Assembly (NCBI GenBank): GCA_018398765.1
Contig: JAHBMJ010000112.1
Location: forward strand, 89,463 to 153,462
Direction of reading: 5' to 3'
DNA length: 64,000 nucleotides
Origin: Chromera velia
Lineage: Eukaryota > Sar > Chromeraceae
Shown here: one piece after another, positions 42,573 to 55,629 of the stretch
Layout of the letters: each line of letters opens with the position of its first letter
Numbering within the stretch: position 1 is the first letter of the stretch
Notes under the pieces: model-generated
Told to the model about the DNA's origin: nothing
Database searches by the model: none
Seen by the model: only the letters and a program-made list of their open reading frames with translations
Made by a program: the position numbers and the translations under genes

Positions 42573-45395
42573 CGTCCAGAGTGATCTCTGTTCCCTCCTC
42601 GGCCTTCCTCTGTCGGCGGGTCGACGCACCTCCAGACGAGCCTGTAGGTCTGCTGCTCTGATATGTGTGACCACTGGAAACGCTGGACCTCTCTGACTGG
42701 GTGTTGTTGTTCTGAGGTCTCTTGGAGGCCTTCGAAGGCTGTGCACGGCGACGGCACCACCAGCAGTACACGGCGAGGACACCGATGGCTACTGCGCCCA
42801 CCACTGCGACGAGAACGATCGCCCAGATGGGGAACTCCGAAGACTCATCTGTAACAACGGTGGAAGAGTTGTCCACTGAGACTGTCGTGGTGGTTGTGCC
42901 TGGGCGGGAGGGGGAGGAGGTTTGGGAGGGCGTGCTGGTAGGAGATGTCCCGGGGCTGCTTGGGGGGGTAGACGGATTACCGGGATTGGAGGGGGAGGAT
43001 GCGGGGGGAATGGCTGACATGCCGTACTCGAGGGTGGCTGCTGCCTGGAGGCGTCTGACGACACTTCCCCCTCCCCCGCCTGTTGCACAAGAAAAGGTGA
43101 GGGAGCTCATGGGATCTGAGAAGGACAGGGCGCCGGATGTCTGGGTGGCCGAACTGAGGTCAAGCTGGAAGGTGGGGGGAGGGCCGAAAGTGGCCGCAGT
43201 CTGAGCTCCGGCAAATCCGCTGTGGATTGTGAACGGCTGGTGGTTGAATGTGCAGACTGCGCTCGGCCACCCTCTTGCGTAGAGGCGCATCCTCGCAGGA
43301 GAGCTGAATGTGATTGAGGTCTCCTCGCCTGCAGGGACCTGAAGGAGCGTGAGGGTGACGGTTTCGTCTCCGAAGAGTGCAGGGTCGGAGAGCACCTCCG
43401 CTGCCCCGACTGTGGCGTTGGCGGTAGCGGGTCCTGAGAGGGTGACTGTGAGTGAGTCGCCGATGGTGGCTGTGATGGAGTCCTGATCGTCTGTCGGGGG
43501 CGTGATGGTGATGGGAGTAAAAGGGATGCCGGTAGTGGTGGTGGTGGTGGTCGTGATGGTCGTCGTAGTGGTTGTGGTCCCCTCGATGCAGGTGAAGCTG
43601 CCCGTAGTGTCAACGCAGGTGTCGTTGGCAGAGCAGCTGTGCGTCATGTCTGTGCACTCGTTAATGTCTGCAGGGGAGAGGAAATTGTAGAAAATGTGCC
43701 ACAGAATTTTCGCAAGAGCCTTGGGACTTTTGGGCGCAGGGACATGGGAAGGGCCTTCATGCGTTCCAAGATGAGAAAGAAAACAAGATACTTGGTAAAA
43801 TAGATGTGAGAAAAGCATCCAATGGCTGGAAAACATGAAATGACCATGTAAGAGAGATGCAGGCCCACCACAAACAAGAAAGAAGACGCATCCGTGATCA
43901 GGGAAGATCGGGAACTTGCTCACCCACTTACTCACTCACTCGAGTGAACCTGCACTTCACTTTTCCTCACTCTGCCTCCATGCAGTTCTGAAAGCAGAAG
44001 ATGAAATTATCTTCCTCCTGTCTTTCCTTCTCGCAGCTTCTTTTCGACAGTTTGCAGAAGCACCACTCACTTGTGCAGCTGACGCCGTCTCCATTGAATC
44101 CCATGTTGCATTCGCACGTGAAGGAGGCGTCTGTGTCGTTGCATGAAGCGTTGGCGTGGCAGTTGTTGTCCGTCATGTTGCCGCACTCATCGAAGAAAGC
44201 TGTGGACACCGAGGGAGCGAGGGGGGGAAAGGGGTACATGCATGAGATTGGGCGGCAATTTGCAAAACATTTCTTTGCAGAAAAAGGGAAGAAGACGCAC
44301 ATGAATGAAACGGGGATTCCTGAACGGGCACGCACGCACTCACTACCAAGACCAGACCACTGTTGCATGCTGACGGCCAAACACCCAGAGCTGCCAGCTT
44401 TCACATCAAAGCATTCTTTGATGAGGTTTTTTATCGAAAAGCAAAGCCCCAACGGTGGGCGCTGCCACTTCCCAGAGGCCCAGCTCCAGGCTTACCGGTG
44501 CAGGTGAGACCATCTCCAGAGAAGCCATCGCTACAGGCGCATGTGAAGGACATGTCCGTGTCTGTGCACGTCGCGTTGCTGTGGCAGTTATCGGTCATGT
44601 CAGAACACTCATCGACCAGAGCGGTGCAGGAAAGGCCGTCTCCCGTAAAGCCGGAGTTGCATGCACACTCAAAGCTGCCGTCTGTGTTGGTGCAGTCAGC
44701 GTTCGTGTCGCAGTTGTGCACATTGTCCGCGCACTCAAATGCATCTGCATTCACTCACTCAGCCATTTAGTCAATCAGCAATCAAAAGAATGACGCCACA
44801 CACACACGCATTCAAATCAGGTCACTTTAAAATTCCAAAGATGCTGTGGCAAACTGAAGACGATCGCATCTCTTGCAATCTGTGCAGCACGTATGCTTGG
44901 TGACGCCATGAAAAGAAAAGACAGCGGTACTGCTGCACATGTGCTGCTCGCTCCAACACCGGCCGAGAAAGATCCAGAGAACATTAATTGTGGCACAAAC
45001 CCGATGCAGGAGGAGCGAAAAAAGGCAAGAAAGAAAAAGTAGATCGAAACGCGCTCACTCACCAAAACAGGAGACCCCATCGCTTCCTGTGTACCCGGTG
45101 TTGCACGCACACTCAAAGCTGCCCTCCGTGTCCGTGCACGCGGCGTTCTGATTGCAGTTGTGGTTTCCCAATTGGCATTCGTTGATGGCTGCAATGATCA
45201 TGCACAGAGAACAGCGGGAACAGAAACGTGTCAACACCTCAACTTGCCTCCAAATATGCTTCTCAACCCTGCTTACGCCCCCAGTGAAGGAACGAAGACG
45301 AGAGCAGGAGAGGCAAGAAAAAGGGAAGGAGAGAAAAACGGAGGAGAAAAAAGACGAATGCAACGATGCTGTAAGGCCATTCATTGCAAACCAGG

Positions 45396-45441
<46 letters not shown>

Positions 45442-48400
45442 CAGCTACTTCCCCCCGAAGGTCCACCCACTCACTCGCTCACTGACTTGTGCAGCTGGTT
45501 CCGTCCACACCGTCCCACCCGGCGTTGCAGAAGCACACGAAGCTCGCCCCGTTGGCGTTGCACTCTGCGTTGACGTCACAGTTGTGGGTGATTCCGGTGC
45601 AGTCCGCTGCAGCGAGATTCACGGAAACATATGCGGAAATAAAAATAAAAACATGCATGCATCAGAATTAAGTTTTTTCTTTGTTTTCTCACGACGATAG
45701 GACGCCTCGTTCATCGTTGCAAAGGTCAAATTTTCCCTTGCAGACACAACTGCAAATTTGGATCTGAATCAGAAAAGTTGAGGCTTTGCCACCTGTCAAG
45801 AACAGGAAGAAAGGAAAGATTGGGGAGACAGGCGAAAGGGAAAAATATTCGGCCCACTTGCGCATGACACCCCATCCCCGATGAAGCCCGCGTTGCATGT
45901 GCACGTGAAGGAGGAGTTCGTGTCCGCGCACACCGCGCTCTGCGCACAGTTGTGCAGTCCCTCGCTGCATTCGTCTGCAGTCACGCACACATAGGGGAAT
46001 TAAGAGAGAAAAGATGGGAGGGCATTAATTGCAACTCGGGTGATCTCTCTTCCTAATTTGAACAGGCAGAAAGATATCTGGTCACAAAGAGATATCAGAA
46101 GGGGAACAAAACGACCTCAGATCTCACACACATACGCGCCGACGTGCCTTCTTTCTTCAACCCGGACAAACGTACTCAAAAACACAAGCGTGAGAGACAT
46201 CCACGCAAACTCCCGGCAGCCCCTTTTTCTTTTCTTTTCTTTTCTTTTGCTGACTGACCAACGAGGGCAGATTCATCCGACACCGTGTCATTTCCCTGAG
46301 CGCCTCCCAGACCGGTGTCGCAGAGGAAGCTTCCTGTTGTGTCAGTACACGTCAGCTCGGCTGAGCAGTCGTGTAAATTGTCTGCGCACTCGTCGATGTC
46401 TGCAAAGAAAACGAACGAAAAAGGAAGAAGGAAGAGAGGCACAATGGTCCATCGGCATCGAACAGGACAATCATTTCTTTTCTTTTTGGGCTTGTTAGAA
46501 GACCCACGTCTGTACGTTGGCTTTATTGCTGAGAGATGTTGTGTGATTGATTTTGTCCGTAAACGAGAGACCTGACCAAATCTTGCTGCTCAAGGTTCTC
46601 TACCCATTTTCTCACAGCAAAACGAGTTTTTGGGTCCCGCCCTTTCATGAGAACAGATTACCTTCTTGAGCTTACTTGTGCAGGTGAGTCCATCGCCGTC
46701 AAATCCCACAAGGCAACTGCAGGTGAAGCTGCCGTCTGTGTCCTCGCACTGTCCGTCGGTGGAACAGTTGTGTGCGCCCGTAGTGCATTCGTCTTCGTCT
46801 GCATTCGGCAGACGAGGCCAGAACAATCCATGTCAACGACAGTCGGAATGAATGAACCAACCAGTCAAGGAACGAGACAAAAGAAAAGAAGGCATTTTGC
46901 CACTCTGAGGCAGGATCGATCCTCCTCTCCTTTTCGTCTTCTGTCCCTGTTTTCACTCATTTGTCCCAGGAGTAGATGCACCCAGACAGGGAGGGCTGGG
47001 CAGATAAAGAGAGAGAAAGGGGCAGAGAGGAGGGACGAGAGATCGGAAAGAGGGAAAGAAAGAAATAGTGTTAGAGCGAGAGATGAAAAGACAGAGAGAC
47101 AGACAGACTTGTGCAGCTGAGGCCGTCGCCTGTGAATCCATCGTTGCAGCTGCATTCGAAGGATCCCTCCACGTCGAGGCAGGTGGAGTTGCCGTCGCAC
47201 ATGTGAGATCCCTCCGTGCACTCGTTCATGGCTGCAGACAGACAGACAAACACACGAGTAGAGTGATGCAATTCAATTCAATTCAATTCAATCATAAGGC
47301 ATCTCTGGTCATGCAGTGTTTCTTTCTCGAGCGGAGCGACGACTGCTCTCTCTTTCTCTTGCACATTTAATTGTAAAGTCGCATTCCCTCCCCCCTAGGA
47401 ATGAATGTGAAGAGAAAATGAAAAAACAAAAAAGGACGGGGGGGTAAGGGATAAAAGAATAGAGAAAAGACAGCTCAGCAAATATCTATGAAAACATACA
47501 ATTGCGACAGCTTCTCTTCATACATATCAACAATTAACTGACTGGAGCAAGAAAGTTCGTCTCCAGAGAACCCGCATACATTTATTTTCATATTCTTTTA
47601 TTCTTTTTACAAATGCAATCAACAACTGACTGGAGCAAGAGAGACCGTCTCCAGAGAACCCGCATACATTTATTTTCATATTCTTTTATTCTTTTTACAA
47701 ATGCAATCAACAACTGACTGGAGCAAGAGAGACCGTCTCCAGAGAACCCGCATACATTTATTTTCATATTCTTTTATTCTTTTTACAAATGCAATCAACA
47801 ACTGACTGGAGCAAGAGAGACCGTCTCCAGAGAACCCGGCGCTACAGGCACAAGAGAAGCTGCCGTCGGTGTCAGTGCAGTTTGCGTTGGTGTGACAGTT
47901 GTGTACCATGGTTGAACATTCGTCAATTTCTGCAAACCATAACAGAGAGAGAATCCATGCGGTCGCAGAAACAGCCGCTTGCTTCCTTCACGTTAATTCT
48001 TTCAAAGAAGCCCAAGCCGACTTCTTTTGATCACATGCAGCGCTGTCAGCAAAACACTTAATTCCGCACTGAAATTAATTGTCATCTATCTCACCACAGC
48101 CCTCAGAGGAAGACCGGATCGAATACAGGGGCGACGAGAGGCGCTTCACGTGCGTAACCTTCCTTATCATCCAACCCGCTTCCGATTCCCCCCTTACCCC
48201 AACCAGCCCCCTCACCCATCGCCTCACCCATCCACCCACCCACCCACCCACTGACCTGTGCAGGTCAAGCCGTCTCCCTCAAACCCCAAGTTACACGCAC
48301 AGGTGAAGTTTCCTTCTACGTTCGTGCATGCCGCGTTGGAGTCACACGTGTGCCCACCCGCAGAGCACTCGTCTTGATCTGCAGACCGGATCGAGCAGGG

Positions 48401-50616
48401 GGGACGAACAAGAAAGATTGTAAATGAAACTCATTGCGTTGTCTGTGTACTGCCCTCTACTCTTTTTTGTCTAGCCAGGACGGCCTTGCGTCTTGATTTT
48501 GTGTATTTATGCAAAAATCCCATGCATTGCAGCATTGTGAATTAAGTGACTTTCTTTTCAAGTCCCTACCTGAGCACGTCCACCCGTCCCCAGTGTATCC
48601 GGAATTACACGCGCAAGTGTAGTTGCCCTCGATGTCATTGCACTGCGCGTTACTGGAGCATGTGTGAGTGCCCTCCGTGCATTCGTTGATGTCTGCACAC
48701 AGAGAGAGTTAGTGTTTGGATTGAACAGAACAATCATACATCGCTTTTGGTCTTTGTATGAGTATCCAATGAGTCCCGTAAAAACATACACGCCGACTGT
48801 TCTTCAGAAAATGTCCTTGACAATAACAAACTCCACTTTTCGCTTCATAGAACAAAAGGCTCCGATTTGCTTGCCGTCCATCGCCCCCCCCTTTTCACCG
48901 GAAGACGGACACCTGCTCCCCGAGTGACTCACTTGCGCAGCTCATCCCATCCCCACTGAAGCCGGCGTCACAGCTGCAGGAGAAGCTGCCGTCATTGTCT
49001 GAGCAAATCCCGCCGGGAGAAGGTGCGCAATCGTGGGTGCCTTGCTGACACTCGTTCTCATCTGCACGGAAGCACAGAAAGAAGCTCAGCATGTTTGCTT
49101 CACAACAGACTTCCACACATGCGACAAATGCGTCGTGGCATTGGAGGAGCGTCTCCACGGTCACACATGCCGAGGTTGTGAATCTCACGGCGGAACTGAT
49201 CAGACCTGATCGAAGAACGACAGAGAGAGGGGGAAAGAAAGAAAGGTAAAAAGAAAGAGGAAAAGACGGAAAGAATCGATACAGATCGACGAATCGACAG
49301 CAAGAGAGAGGCTGCAATGCCCCCAGCTCCCTCATTCACTCTCTCTCTGACTCATACACGGCATCATTCCTATCCAGGTGGCGATATGTACAGAAACAGC
49401 AAATCGAAACTTCTGCGTGACCACGCACTGACTTAAGCACCACGGAATTGCTCCCTGCCAGCTGGAGCTGCCGAGTCCGTCCCCTGTGCAGGAGAACATC
49501 ACACTGGCCGACCCTGAGAGGGAGTAACCACCAGCGCACTCGTAGGAGAAGGACGCGGAGTCCCCCGTCATGCCAACCTGACCTCCTCCGTCTGTTCTGC
49601 TTAGGTGTGCAGTCAGGTTGTTGGGTTGAGGGTCTGTGGTCTCGTTGCAAGAGGCAGCTGCAAATTTCAAGACAGAGAGAGAGGCAGGAAAGGGGTCGGA
49701 AAATTGCCTTCAGGAAAAGGGTCTTTTCCCAGGAGGGATGGATATTGCATTCTTCTAGGTGAACGCTATTACTTGACAAGATGATCATGAGGTCACTCTC
49801 GAATAAATCCTCAATGTGCTTCGTTTCTGCGGCCGTCATTAGGTGAACTTCTGGTCGCCTGAGAGCCCTTTGTTTTATTCACAGAGAAGTTGAATATCGA
49901 ACAGAGAGGCCCACAACAAGAAAAACGAATGAATCAGCGCACCTCAAAAACAAAAAAAGGACCCTTCTCGACCCATCCACTCACCAATTTACTGACTGCA
50001 GGATAGACTCACGTACCCGTGCAAGAAAGGCCGTCTCCGAAGTATCCAGAAAGGCAAGCGCATGCATTTTCTTCCATACAGAATTCTTTGTATGAAAGAA
50101 AATGGATAGACTCACGTACCAGTGCAAGAAAGGCCGTCTCCGAAGTATCCAGAAAGGCAAACGCATGTGAAACTGCCAAGAGTCTTGGAGCAAGAAGCGT
50201 TCTCGTTACAGTTGTGCACAATGTCCGAGCACGCACCTGAACACAACCACACACATACGCACACACACAAAGGCAGTCTGTCTCTCTGGTCACGCATTAA
50301 GCTTGAAGACTGCTGTTTCCTCCATCACGTTACAAGAATCTAAGTGCAGGCCTTTGATAGGTTTTGCAAGTCCTGCTGGTACCCCATGGGCCACACAGAG
50401 AGGGTCAGAGAGCCTCTCCTGGTGATCTAACACCTATTATGTCCAGATTTTACTCTTCCTCTTCCTCTCAGCGTTTATGAAAACAATAGTGACCTCACCG
50501 CAGGGTCGAAAAAAAGAAGAAAAGAAAGAAAGAAAGACAGAAAGAAAGAAAGAAAGAAAGACAGACAGACAGACAGACAGAAAGAAAGAAAGAAAGAAAG
50601 AAATATAGAAAGCGAG

Positions 50617-50703
<87 letters not shown>

Positions 50704-50764
50704 AAGAAAGAAAGAAAGAAAGAAAGAATGAGAGAGAGAGAGAGAGAGAGAAAGAAAGAAAGAC

Positions 50765-50795
<31 letters not shown>

Positions 50796-52512
50796 CAGAC
50801 AGACAGACAGAAAGAAAGAAAGAAAGAGCCAAAGAAAGAAAGGAAAGGATAAAGATAAAGAAAAAACAGACCCACTTTCTGAGGACGCTCCAACTGTTGG
50901 GTCAGCGACTGTTCCTGTCAGGTCCGTAGTGCACTCTGCCTTTGACTCCTGAACTTTCTTTGCGACAACAGGGTCGTCCAAAACGGCTTGACACTCTGCA
51001 AGGGAAATATTTGGCAAAGACTTGGGTAAGCAACAAATAAAGGCACAGAGGAGAGCAAAAAGTGAATTCAACAAAGGCATTCACTTCTTTCTGTCTCCTT
51101 TTAGACCTGGGTTTCGAGTTTGCTCCCTATTTTCTCTCGACAGTTTTGTGTTTACATCTGTCGATGCACAAATGAGGGCTGCATCTGACAGAACTTTCGG
51201 GACACTGACGGTCGCTAACAAAAAAGCGGAAAGGATGGGCTTTTATTGGACTGACTTGTCTCTGCGTCAGGCCCAAACAGATTGAATCCCCCCCCAAGAC
51301 CCCCAGAGCCCCCAAACAACCCCGAGGGCCCATCGCCCAACCCCCCAAGGCCGTCTCCCAGTCCACCCAGATCGAACCCGCTATCCCCCCCCGGCAGTGC
51401 AAAGTCTCCCATCGCGAGTTGGAGCCTCCGTCGAACTTCCTCTCCCTGCATGCATGCATGCACAGGGGGGGTGGGGACATTTCATGACAATCGATCGATC
51501 GGGAGAAAGAAGGTGAAGGTCATGCTAGCATGCACCATTTGAACGACATTGCAACAGTACCCTTTTTGGAAAAATTGAAGGCTCCTGCTACTCAAACATC
51601 CACGATTCATGCCTCTCCTTTGCTTTTGCTGTTCTTTCATTCTTTTATTCTTTCATTCTTTCATTCTTTCTTTCTTTCTTTCTTTCTTTCTTTCGTTCTT
51701 TCTTTCTCGCGTTCTTTCTTTCTTTCTTTCTTTCTTTCTCGCTTTCTATATTTCTTTCTTTCTTTCTTTCTTTTCTTTCTCTCTCTCTGTCTCTCTCTTT
51801 CCCCCCTTTGAATGAATTGTAAAGGCGAGATGGAATGAGAGTCCAGGCTGACAGACGCGAAAAGAAGGGAAGCAGAGCATGCCACAAGCTATTCTCCAGG
51901 AGGACCATCAGCTAACGACCTACCAGAATCTTGAGACATGTAGCCTCGGCCACAACAACTACATCTGCAATTGATTAGGACATGTTGCCAGCAGGGCAGG
52001 AGGAAGATCGGTCGAGTCAAATGAGACAATCCACTGCAGATAGCAGAATGCAGAAAACGATGGCCACCAGTGGAAGTCGAAGTGGATGCTCAGAATGAAA
52101 GGAAAGAGCGGGACTCCAACAAATGGAAAATCACCGGTAAATGCACTCACGTACAGAGCTTAATTGTCCATAAATGAACGAATCCACAACAGCGCATCCA
52201 TCCACGCACCCACCAGCCGTGAAGACGAATTCAACCTTCATGGCTGTTCGCTCGGCCTCCGAGACTGTCTTCGAGCCCATGCACGTGACGCTTTCTCCGG
52301 GGGAGAGTGCGGTTCCCTCTGGACATGAGTATGAAGTTCCGAAGTTGTCAATCAAAGAGAAGGAGGACCACTGCAAGACGGACAGACGGATGGAGGGATT
52401 GATGCAGGATGGATGGCACAGAAGCATGAGAATAGGTCTTCTCATCTGTGCCAAATTGGCTGATCAAGAAGAAACGCTGTCACTTTCTCCCTTTCTCTCA
52501 AAAACACCGAAG

Positions 52513-52563
<51 letters not shown>

Positions 52564-54969
52564 AACAGAAAAGGGGGGGCACTAAAAGTTCAGAGGGTTT
52601 CCTTCTCCCCCCCGAGAAGAAGGGAAGCAACAATCCTTCTTATGACTCCCCCTTCCTTTTTTTACTTCTCACCCTGCTCACTCACCCCGACTTTTCCCTG
52701 GTTTTTCACCTCCACGAAGACGTTCACATCGAACACTTCGACTGTAGAAAGGAAAAGAAAGTGCACGTCAATCATACATGGGAGAGGGAAGAAGAAGTAC
52801 AGAGAGGGAAGAAGAAGTACAGAAGTTCTCAAATTGGAAAAACAAGCAAAAACTGAGGACACAAAGAGAGAACGAGGCTCACTTGCAATCAACTGATTTG
52901 GATGCACCACAAAAACACGCACTCACACGTCTGCCCGAATCTCAGAGATGCAAAAGCACAGACGCACCCTTTTCGCGGAATGCGATCAAAAAGTCCAAGG
53001 AACTGCAAACTGAATACAATCAGAATAAGACACCTAGAGAGAGATGACGCAAAGCGGCGACAAAACAAACCCAAATGACATAAACCAGATAGTAGAAAAG
53101 ACAGGCAGGCAGAGAGGCAGGCAAAAATTGAGAGGGGGAAAACTATGCAGTGCAACAGCTGCCCTTCGGCTCACTCACGGGTTCCAAATTGAGTCACGTT
53201 ACTGCAGTCGGGTGTCAACTTGGCAAGGGCTGCAAGAACAGCAACACAGACAGACAGACAGACAGATAGACAAGTAGACAGGTCAAGGCACAGTGTTTGA
53301 AACAGAGAGAAATTCGCCGTGAGGCGTCCCAAAATGGATAAGAAAAGCAATTAATAAATCTTATGAGACATGCAGATGCGCAATGGTAAAGACAGGCGGC
53401 ATTCGAGCCGTTGTATAAATGTCGAACTGAGAAGTTTGACAAAGTTGTGACAGGCAGCAAAAGGAAAAAAGAAAATTGAATGGAGAGAGACGAGCCCACC
53501 AGACAGACAGACCTGCGAAATCCTTATTGGGGTCTATTTCTTTTTGATCTCCGAACAAGCCCCCCCTGAAAATTTACATCAGGGTAAGCATCACAATGCA
53601 CATAATTGACTACCGCTTCAATAGGCCTCCTCAGTGAGTCAACAGATAAGGCACGCAGATAAGAAAGCGCTCTCCTCTCTCCGACCGCAGAAGGGAATCA
53701 CCCTTTATCGTTCTTCTTCTCATGGCTTCTTTCACTCCCCCATTCTTCATTTGCATTCCAGCAGACTTTTCCATCTCTTTCCAGTCAGAGTCGTGGCGGA
53801 CAAAAAGGCCGAACAGCCAAGGAAGGAAGGAAGGAAGGAAGGCGGGAGCGGAGAGGAAATGACCAAACCAACGTGAAACTCAATCCCCTAGCTGCACGCC
53901 CATGCACCCGTCCACCCCCTCACCCCACGCATGCACCCCCACTGACTGACCCGAATCCCCCCATGTCCCCAAAGAGGCCCCCACCCAGAGGGTCCCCAAA
54001 TCCCTCTCCGAGCCCCGGCAACCCTCCCCCTCCAAGGTCTCCAAACAATCCCGACGCACCACCCTCCCCTCCTGCACAAACACACAAACACATGCGGCCA
54101 CAAGAGGAGAGAGAGAAAGAGGGGAGGGGGGGGAAAGACCTTCAAGGTACTAGCAGGAGAGAGCGGAACCTTGAACATATATCAACATATCAATACACCA
54201 AGTCGTTGACGCACGCAACACGAAGAGCCCCTTCCACCAAGTCCGAACGAAGAATACCCTCCCCCCTTACTGCCCTCAAAATTTTGGTCACTTTCAGATC
54301 CCCCCCCTCCCAATCCCTTTCTGCCGGATTCCGCCGTCGCGCTGTAGCTAGTTCGTAAGTGAGCCCCCCTATCCCCCATGCAGAAACCAACGGACCAAAA
54401 AGATCAAATGGACTGTTGGCTCCACTCATCGTCGCGTCTCCCTGCAGCGAAGAGCAAAACCACGTGCACACATAGGCATCTGTATGATTCGCACAGAAAA
54501 AACAAACAGGGGCGTCTGGAACCTCCTTCCTACATGTTAAATGAATCCGTCATCCTTCTCCAAATGCCTCTTACGACGGTCTGGTCTTGGTGTTGTTTGC
54601 TCAAGGCACCCTTCCTGCCACCTTCCATCCTTTGCTTTATACAGGAAAGGGCGCAAATTGTCATAAGAGAAACTGACGGAGCTTAAGGAGGGAATCGACG
54701 AGGAGGCCCCCGACAAGACCTCATCTCCATCGAGACTCGGCAGCTCTCCTGCTTTGAGAAGATCTGCAGGCTCCGGAACCCCCTCTCCTGCAGAATCAGG
54801 GGGGGAGACAGTACAAAAACAGGAAAAAAGACAGTGAAGAGGAGGAACTTGTGACGGGGAGAGAGCTTAAAGGAATCAAGGTGCGCTGACAATGAAAAAG
54901 TGACTGACCTTCCTTGCACGCACCCAGAACTGCGGCGGCTATACCCGCGAAAAGGTGCTTCCCTCTCAT
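42568..54969 (-). CDS. Receptor A: type I membrane protein with Gly/Phe modules, CCP and about 15 EGF repeats, 26 exons
   Basis: Predicted 1,357-residue surface protein. Exons 5'->3': 54909-54969, 54678-54787, 54396-54441, 53951-54071, 53513-53565, 53179-53229, 52686-52741, 52214-52370, 51924-51964, 51256-51445, 50876-50995, 50120-50236, 49433-49657, 48933-49061, 48570-48692, 48256-48378, 47807-47929, 47109-47231, 46676-46798, 46259-46399, 45858-45974, 45487-45606, 45063-45188, 44496-44744, 44071-44199, 42568-43667; total 4,074 nt. Signal peptide [14 protein letters not shown]; Gly/Phe-rich modules (GLFGD, GGLFG); an unnamed ectodomain to about 335; EGF; one CCP/Sushi domain (375-449); EGF units, many calcium-binding (DxDEC/NINEC); a Thr run; a beta-rich region; TM ([20 protein letters not shown], about 1270-1290); a 60-residue cytoplasmic tail. 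Exon 20 encodes an EGF missing its last cysteines. All EGF/CCP exons are phase 1-1. Confidence 0.87.
45398..45440. repeat. (GA)n microsatellite
   Basis: Dinucleotide run in the intron between exons 22 and 23 of receptor A. Confidence 0.9.
47532..47806 (-). repeat. 88-bp array copying the 3' end of an EGF exon and its donor
   Basis: Units start at about 47532, 47620 and 47708, and the fourth (47796) merges into exon 17 of receptor A. Each unit carries AACTGACTGGAGCAAGAGAG and GTCTCCAGAGAACCCG, i.e. on the minus strand the end of the EGF coding sequence plus GTCAGT, then an AT-rich spacer. The first unit is more diverged. Confidence 0.93.
50001..50066 (-). repeat. Partial copy of EGF exon 12 with its donor
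   Basis: 66 bp repeat 50104-50169 with three mismatches, period 103 bp. The source is the 3' half of receptor A exon 12 ([10 protein letters not shown]) and its GTACGT donor. The copy lies downstream in the intron and lacks its own acceptor. Confidence 0.92.
50511..50850. repeat. (GAAA)/(GACA)/(GA) compound microsatellite
   Basis: A purine-rich array of about 340 bp in the intron between exons 11 and 12 of receptor A. Phe/Ser/Leu frames on the minus strand are artefacts. Confidence 0.95.
51640..51800. repeat. (TTTC)n microsatellite
   Basis: Pyrimidine run with ATTC, CTCG and TC variants in the intron between exons 9 and 10 of receptor A. Confidence 0.93.
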
Positions 54970-55629
54970 GCCTCTTCGCACGCAAGTGGCTCAATCAACT
55001 TCAAAGGCAGAGATACTTCAACTTGTTGGCTTTTGCACTCCTGCGTCTTTCTGCATCAACTGCCAGCTATCTATAGGCCAGGCTGAACTGAAATTGAGCA
55101 ACAGTTCGGCCGTTGTGTTCGAGTCACCATGCACATATATATGTGCGTGGCTCGGAGGGCAGTGTGTTGTATAGGGTTGGGGCCGGTTGGCTGGGGCCTC
55201 GACTTTCTAACATACATTTTGCTGTTGAGACTCACGCCGCGAGTTTCATGGGCAGCGTCGTGGGGAAGTCGAGGCACTCACCCCATGCATGCAAAAGCTG
55301 TGCGAAGTGTGACTCGGGAGATTTTTCTGTTCGCAATTATTAATAAAATGTTGGGCTTTTATACGTTTTCCAAGCCGTGAGGGGGGGTTCCTACAGTCAT
55401 GCATGTGTACTCGAGACCGAACTGCCCCCCGCCTCCCAATCCCTAAAAGCCCTCACAAGATCCGCTCCAATTAATTAATAGATGACTTCGCGGTATGCTA
55501 TGCCCTCTTCAGTATCCCTCAAGCAACAGATCTAAGGCAATACAGATTTGAGGACAGCTGTATACAATAAACAAACGAGCAAGTCTAATTGTCTTTGACA
55601 GTGATTGAGCCACTCTTATTCGAAGAGGC
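54970..55629. promoter_or_regulatory. Shared 660-bp upstream region of receptors A and B
   Basis: It separates the two start codons of the divergent paralogues. The two ends mirror each other in content (start codon, signal peptide, first donor GTCAGTCACTTT in both genes), but I could not trace a clear inverted repeat through the middle. It is AT-rich near 55440-55600. It presumably carries both promoters; no TATA or initiator can be assigned. Confidence 0.55.

Noticed and set aside
47532-47846. Regular 88-bp repeats as a CRISPR array
   Set aside because: Units are head-to-tail copies of one sequence without unique spacers, in a eukaryotic intron, and overlap an exon end.
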